Assembly (NCBI GenBank): GCA_021809225.1
Contig: JAKBAL010000152.1
Span: 1 to 5,941 of the forward strand
Length of the DNA: 5,941 nucleotides
Source: Pseudomonadota bacterium
Lineage (GTDB): Bacteria; Pseudomonadota; Alphaproteobacteria; UBA9655
Reading direction: 5' to 3'
The notes beneath the pieces are model-generated. The model ran no database searches. It was not told the DNA's origin and was given only the letters and a program-made list of their open reading frames with translations. Positions 3,164 through 5,941 of this stretch are shown one piece after another. Each line of letters begins with the position of its first letter. Within the stretch, counting starts at the first letter, position 1. A program made the translations under genes and the position numbers.

Positions 3164-5941
3164 TTAATCCTCTGAATCCGAGTCTGTACCATCCATTACT
3201 TCCCAATCCTCTGAATCCGAGTCTGTACTACTCATTTTTTCCCAATCATCTAAATCACTCAATTGAAGCGGAACCATTGCAGTGAACTGTTTAATCGGCA
3301 ATGAAGAATTATCTTGGTCTTCAAATTTATGAATGAGTTTATCTGTGGGTAGTTCAGATCTACCTTGCTCTGGGCTCGATTCAAAATCCGTGTCACTTAC
3401 ATCTGCAAATTCATCCAGTAGACTTCTGAAACTTTTATCTAATAATTCTTCAGAATCGCCATCCACTTCCAAAGTTGAGGCAGCATGCTGAGCCTTCAAC
3501 GAGTCATAATCAAGGGGTGTAGAGCTAAATTCACTTGCGATAGCTAGTAGCTCTTCTATGGCTACTCTTCGAGGAGTATAGATTTCTTTAGGCTCATCAA
3601 GGGCTTGTTCGTCAAGATTTTCACCCTCTTCTGTCTTTAAAGAACCTTCCCGAAGCTCCTGAAAGTCCGCACCTAAAGTAGGTATGAAAACCTTCGGTGA
3701 TTGTTCGCCAGTCTTCGACCACTCGACTATAGGCGTTAAGGCAGTTGTCTCTTTTTTATCAACGCTCTTTTCATCTGCATCAAAACTCTCTAATGAACTC
3801 AACACTCGATTTAAGATCCTGATAAAAGTGCCAATTATTCGTGTTGGAATAATCATATTTTCTATAAAATCTGAATTTAATAATGAATAATCCATTGATT
3901 TAAACTTGAGGTTAAAATCACCTAATTTATCACTGAAAGCCACTAACCTGGATGAAATCGTTTCTTCCCCTTTTTCGGAACGCTCTTTTCCTTTCTCGTC
4001 TGAAACATTTAAATAGTCTTCGATCTTTTCTAATTTATTTTTCATAAATTCAATGAACATATTTAAATTAGCTTTATCTCCTTCAAGTTCAGGTTTTGAT
4101 TTATCAAGAGACATAAGTTTAGAGCTATGAAAATTTAATTCCTCCTTTAAAAGAGTTAACCCTCTAAAAAAGTCTATTGCTATTTCTTTTGGATCTCGTG
4201 ATGCTTGTGTTAGGGTGCTTTCTGCCTTCTTCGGTTGAACGGTTAGGAATTCCAATCTTTGATCAACCGTATTTAAATGATTTTTTTCAGTTTCTAGTCT
4301 ATCTCTAAGACTCTCAATTTTTACTTTCATTATTAAGGTTTTTTCTACAGAAAGGTCTTGACTCTCTAAAGAATACGTTAAGAGATTTAAATCTGAATTA
4401 AAAACACCAATAGCTGCTTTTAAATTTTCAATCCTTAATCTTTCATGATGAATAAACTCAGCGCTTTTTCCTGAATACAATTCCTGTCGGAAGGAAATGT
4501 TCTCTCTCTCTATCCCCTTTATTTCTTTTTTTATAAATTTAATTTGAGATTTAAAATTTAAAGGGTTTTCAACTTGCAAAGTTGGTGAGTCCTCATCCCT
4601 CTTGGATTCTCCTGTTTCTGGTCCAAACGTCAGAGATGGTAAGTTTTCCCAATCCTCAATCGGGAATTTTAAAAGTCCAATCTCTGAAATATCAGTCTTT
4701 TCAAGAGGCACAACAGTAAAATATGGTTCATTATTCTCTAGCAAAGGAGGTAAAACTCCGTTACCTGTAAATATTGAATCATTTTCCTCTTTTTCACCAT
4801 CCATCTCTTCTTCACCGCCAATCTCTTTCTCTCCAACGATTCTTTGCTCCTCCTTAGAAGACTCTGATTTAAGATATATCGAATTTAAAGAGTTAAGAAG
4901 ATGATTAATCATGTTTGATGCAAATGATATTTGAAATACAATATTTTTATTTAATTGTGAAGTCTCGATTAATTTAAAATTAGGGATAAAATTCTCTAAC
5001 TCATCCATTAGCATACTTAAGCCAGATGCAATACTTCCATCCCACCTCTTTGAATTTTCTTCGAGCTTTTTCTCCATTTCTGGAATCCATAATAAATTCT
5101 TCTTAATTGATTTTAATAGAACAACTATACGTATAGGAAATTCCCGCACATTCACTTTATTATTTACATCTAATATTGAATTATCTAGTTTCTCAAAGTT
5201 AGCGTGATAAATATTTAATAGTTCGTTTAAATTTGTTAACCCTTCCAAAAAAACTTTTGAAGGAGCCAATGTACCTCTTAACTGAGGCATTGACGTATTT
5301 CCCATAGGCAAAGTCGTTTCTGTGAGTGTTGGGGTAATTTCTGTCTCCTCTTTAAACTCTTTCTCCCCTTGAAAGTGTGTCTCTTCACTATCCCACAACC
5401 CGATTTCGTCCTCAAATGGATCGTTTTCCATAGGAACAATAAGGTCAACGTTTCTTATCGGAACAACGTCTTCTTCCTGCTCTTGAAGCAAATTAAACGT
5501 CTCAGTTGAGATTGGTTTTTGAGATTCTGTATGCGGAAGTTCTTGAGCTCCAACAAACTCAGCCACTCTGTCCACAACATAATTTAATGCTTCATTTAAA
5601 ACGCCTTCCCCCCTGATGGGATCTTCCCGATCCTCTTCCTGTGGTGCTGGCGCTGGCGTGTCTTCTATAACCACCCCAGGCTCTTCCTCAATTTTTGGAA
5701 CGACTGCTTCTGCTGTTGGAGTCGTTGTCTCGTTCCCTAATTCTTCTTCTTCCTGTTGGGCTGGAATCACTTCGATATTCTGTCCTTCGGCTACTTCTTG
5801 TGGTTGAGCGTTTTCCTTAAGAAGATCAAGATTAACAGTCTCTATTCGAGCAACCTCTCCTTCCTGTTCTTGAAGAACAGGTTTTTGACCCTCAACAAAC
5901 TCCGCCACTCTGTCCACAACATAATTTAATGCTTCATTTAA
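3164..5941 (-). CDS. Large acidic, cysteine-free, repeat- and coiled-coil-rich protein of unknown function (5' end outside window)
   Basis: I do not recognise this protein. The frame is open from the right edge to TAA at 3164-3166 and gives 925 residues (numbered here from the edge codon); the start lies outside. In order: a Pro/Glu/Gln-rich acidic region with a repeated LNEALNYVVDRVAEFV segment (1-16 and 115-130); helical domain A (about 227-358); an acidic linker; a charged coiled coil (about 460-573); helical domain B (about 586-721), resembling A; and an acidic Ser/Asp tail closing in tandem 13-residue repeats. There is no cysteine, no hydrophobic stretch long enough for a membrane helix, and no recognisable catalytic motif. 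Codon use is AT-rich (many TTA, AAT, AAA), especially in the middle. A terminator follows. A secreted effector of a host-associated bacterium or a structural/surface protein would both fit; neither is shown. GTG at 5917 is not taken as the start, because the repeat it sits in continues upstream in frame. Confidence 0.85.
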   Translation of the reverse strand, partial: LNEALNYVVDRVAEFVEGQKPVLQEQEGEVARIETVNLDLLKENAQPQEVAEGQNIEVIPAQQEEEELGNETTTPTAEAVVPKIEEEPGVVIEDTPAPAPQEEDREDPIRGEGVLNEALNYVVDRVAEFVGAQELPHTESQKPISTETFNLLQEQEEDVVPIRNVDLIVPMENDPFEDEIGLWDSEETHFQGEKEFKEETEITPTLTETTLPMGNTSMPQLRGTLAPSKVFLEGLTNLNELLNIYHANFEKLDNSILDVNNKVNVREFPIRIVVLLKSIKKNLLWIPEMEKKLEENSKRWDGSIASGLSMLMDELENFIPNFKLIETSQLNKNIVFQISFASNMINHLLNSLNSIYLKSESSKEEQRIVGEKEIGGEEEMDGEKEENDSIFTGNGVLPPLLENNEPYFTVVPLEKTDISEIGLLKFPIEDWENLPSLTFGPETGESKRDEDSPTLQVENPLNFKSQIKFIKKEIKGIERENISFRQELYSGKSAEFIHHERLRIENLKAAIGVFNSDLNLLTYSLESQDLSVEKTLIMKVKIESLRDRLETEKNHLNTVDQRLEFLTVQPKKAESTLTQASRDPKEIAIDFFRGLTLLKEELNFHSSKLMSLDKSKPELEGDKANLNMFIEFMKNKLEKIEDYLNVSDEKGKERSEKGEETISSRLVAFSDKLGDFNLKFKSMDYSLLNSDFIENMIIPTRIIGTFIRILNRVLSSLESFDADEKSVDKKETTALTPIVEWSKTGEQSPKVFIPTLGADFQELREGSLKTEEGENLDEQALDEPKEIYTPRRVAIEELLAIASEFSSTPLDYDSLKAQHAASTLEVDGDSEELLDKSFRSLLDEFADVSDTDFESSPEQGRSELPTDKLIHKFEDQDNSSLPIKQFTAMVPLQLSDLDDWEKMSSTDSDSEDWEVMDGTDSDSED
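3166..3249 (-). repeat. Tandem 39-bp repeats encoding the acidic C-terminal tail
   Basis: A 24-base stretch at 3166-3189 recurs identically at 3205-3228, a period of 39 bases or 13 codons. A diverged third start follows at 3244. The encoded units read DWEKMSSTDSDSE and DWEVMDGTDSDSE, then a final D and the stop. The identity of the DNA, including silent positions, points to recent duplication. Confidence 0.9.
3779..4186 (-). repeat. Helical domain B of the large protein (diverged copy of domain A)
   Basis: This segment encodes about residues 586-721. It opens with IAIDFFRGLTLLKEELNF and continues through predicted amphipathic helices to ILNRVLSSLESF. Over the first 25 aligned positions it shares 11 identical residues with domain A (the FF.GLT..L block through SLDKS against KLDNS). 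The end (IIGTFIRILNRVLSSLESF against ISFASNMINHLLNSLNSIY) also matches in pattern. DNA identity is low, so the duplication is old. Confidence 0.6.
4223..4564 (-). other. Central coiled-coil region of the large protein
   Basis: This segment encodes about residues 460-573, rich in Lys, Glu, Leu and Ile with no proline until its end. Stretches such as FKSQIKFIKKEIKGIER and KVKIESLRDRLETEKNHL show hydrophobic residues spaced as in heptads. A long helical coiled coil, likely for oligomerisation or as a spacer between domains A and B, is inferred from this pattern and was not computed. Confidence 0.6.
4868..5263 (-). repeat. Helical domain A of the large protein
   Basis: This segment encodes about residues 227-358, beginning PSKVFLEGLTNLNELLNIY and ending near MINHLLNSLNSIYLK. 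It appears to be a bundle of amphipathic helices and is the partner of domain B on the other side of the coiled coil. No known fold is recognised. Confidence 0.6.
5551..5599 (-). repeat. 49-bp direct repeat, inner copy (in the large gene)
   Basis: Forty-eight of 49 bases match 5893-5941; the one difference is A at 5561 against C at 5903, which is silent. It encodes LNEALNYVVDRVAEFV. The copies are 342 bases apart, exactly 114 codons, so the frame is kept. Confidence 0.93.
5893..5941 (-). repeat. 49-bp direct repeat, outer copy (cut by window edge)
   Basis: This partner of 5551-5599 is still matching when the window ends, so the repeat is probably longer. After the shared segment both units also carry a looser LQEQE..V..I..V.L pattern, which suggests a repeat unit of about 114 residues that has diverged outside the conserved core. 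Confidence 0.92.

Noticed and set aside
5616..5807. Plus-strand Ser/Gly-rich frame
   Set aside because: It is the complement of the Glu/Pro/Ala-rich N-terminal part of the large gene; the low complexity explains its openness.
5915..5917. GTG as the start codon of the large gene
   Set aside because: The frame stays open to the window edge, and the upstream codons match the inner repeat copy (LNEALNYV), so the coding sequence clearly continues outside.
5551..5941. Spaced direct repeats as a CRISPR array
   Set aside because: There are only two copies with a 293-base gap, both in frame inside a coding sequence.

Overview
The window looks like a piece of a low-GC alphaproteobacterial chromosome, most likely a host-associated lineage such as Holosporales or another intracellular group. 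The alphaproteobacterial assignment rests on an ATP12-type F1-ATPase assembly chaperone downstream of an RluC-type pseudouridine synthase, and on a homologue of the mitochondrial complex I assembly factor NDUFAF5. The host-associated lifestyle is an inference from the large acidic, repeat-rich protein on the right; no rRNA or other marker in the window fixes the taxon.

Left part (1-2721), ordinary chromosomal genes. On the minus strand are the first 65 codons of a LysR-family regulator (1-197, running off the left edge) and a two-gene unit, rluC (1014-1979) then the ATP12 chaperone gene (377-1021), whose coding sequences overlap by 8 bases. Divergent from rluC, across only 25 bases, is a plus-strand NDUFAF5/BioC-like methyltransferase-fold gene (2005-2721). 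It has lost the part of the Rossmann fold that normally binds S-adenosylmethionine. Neither rluC nor this gene has a good Shine-Dalgarno at its first ATG, and a symmetric TATGATA lies between them.

Middle (2722-3163). A minus-strand SemiSWEET sugar transporter (2722-2985) converges on the methyltransferase-like gene with no intervening base. It has a strong Shine-Dalgarno and a plausible promoter. A perfect 22-bp palindrome flanked by an A-tract at 3086-3117 is the rho-independent terminator of the large gene to its right.

Right part (3164-5941). One open frame on the minus strand fills the rest of the window and runs off the right edge. It encodes at least 925 residues, with no cysteine and a very acidic composition. 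Its order is: a Pro/Glu-rich N-terminal part with a near-identical repeat; helical domain A; a linker; a central coiled coil; helical domain B, which looks like a diverged copy of A; and an acidic C-terminal tail ending in tandem 13-residue repeats. I recognise no family. It is the best candidate in the window for something undescribed, possibly a secreted effector or surface/structural protein, but its function cannot be read from the sequence.

The housekeeping genes share loose themes (ribosome modification, assembly of respiratory and ATP-synthase complexes), while the sugar transporter and the large acidic protein look like accessory content.
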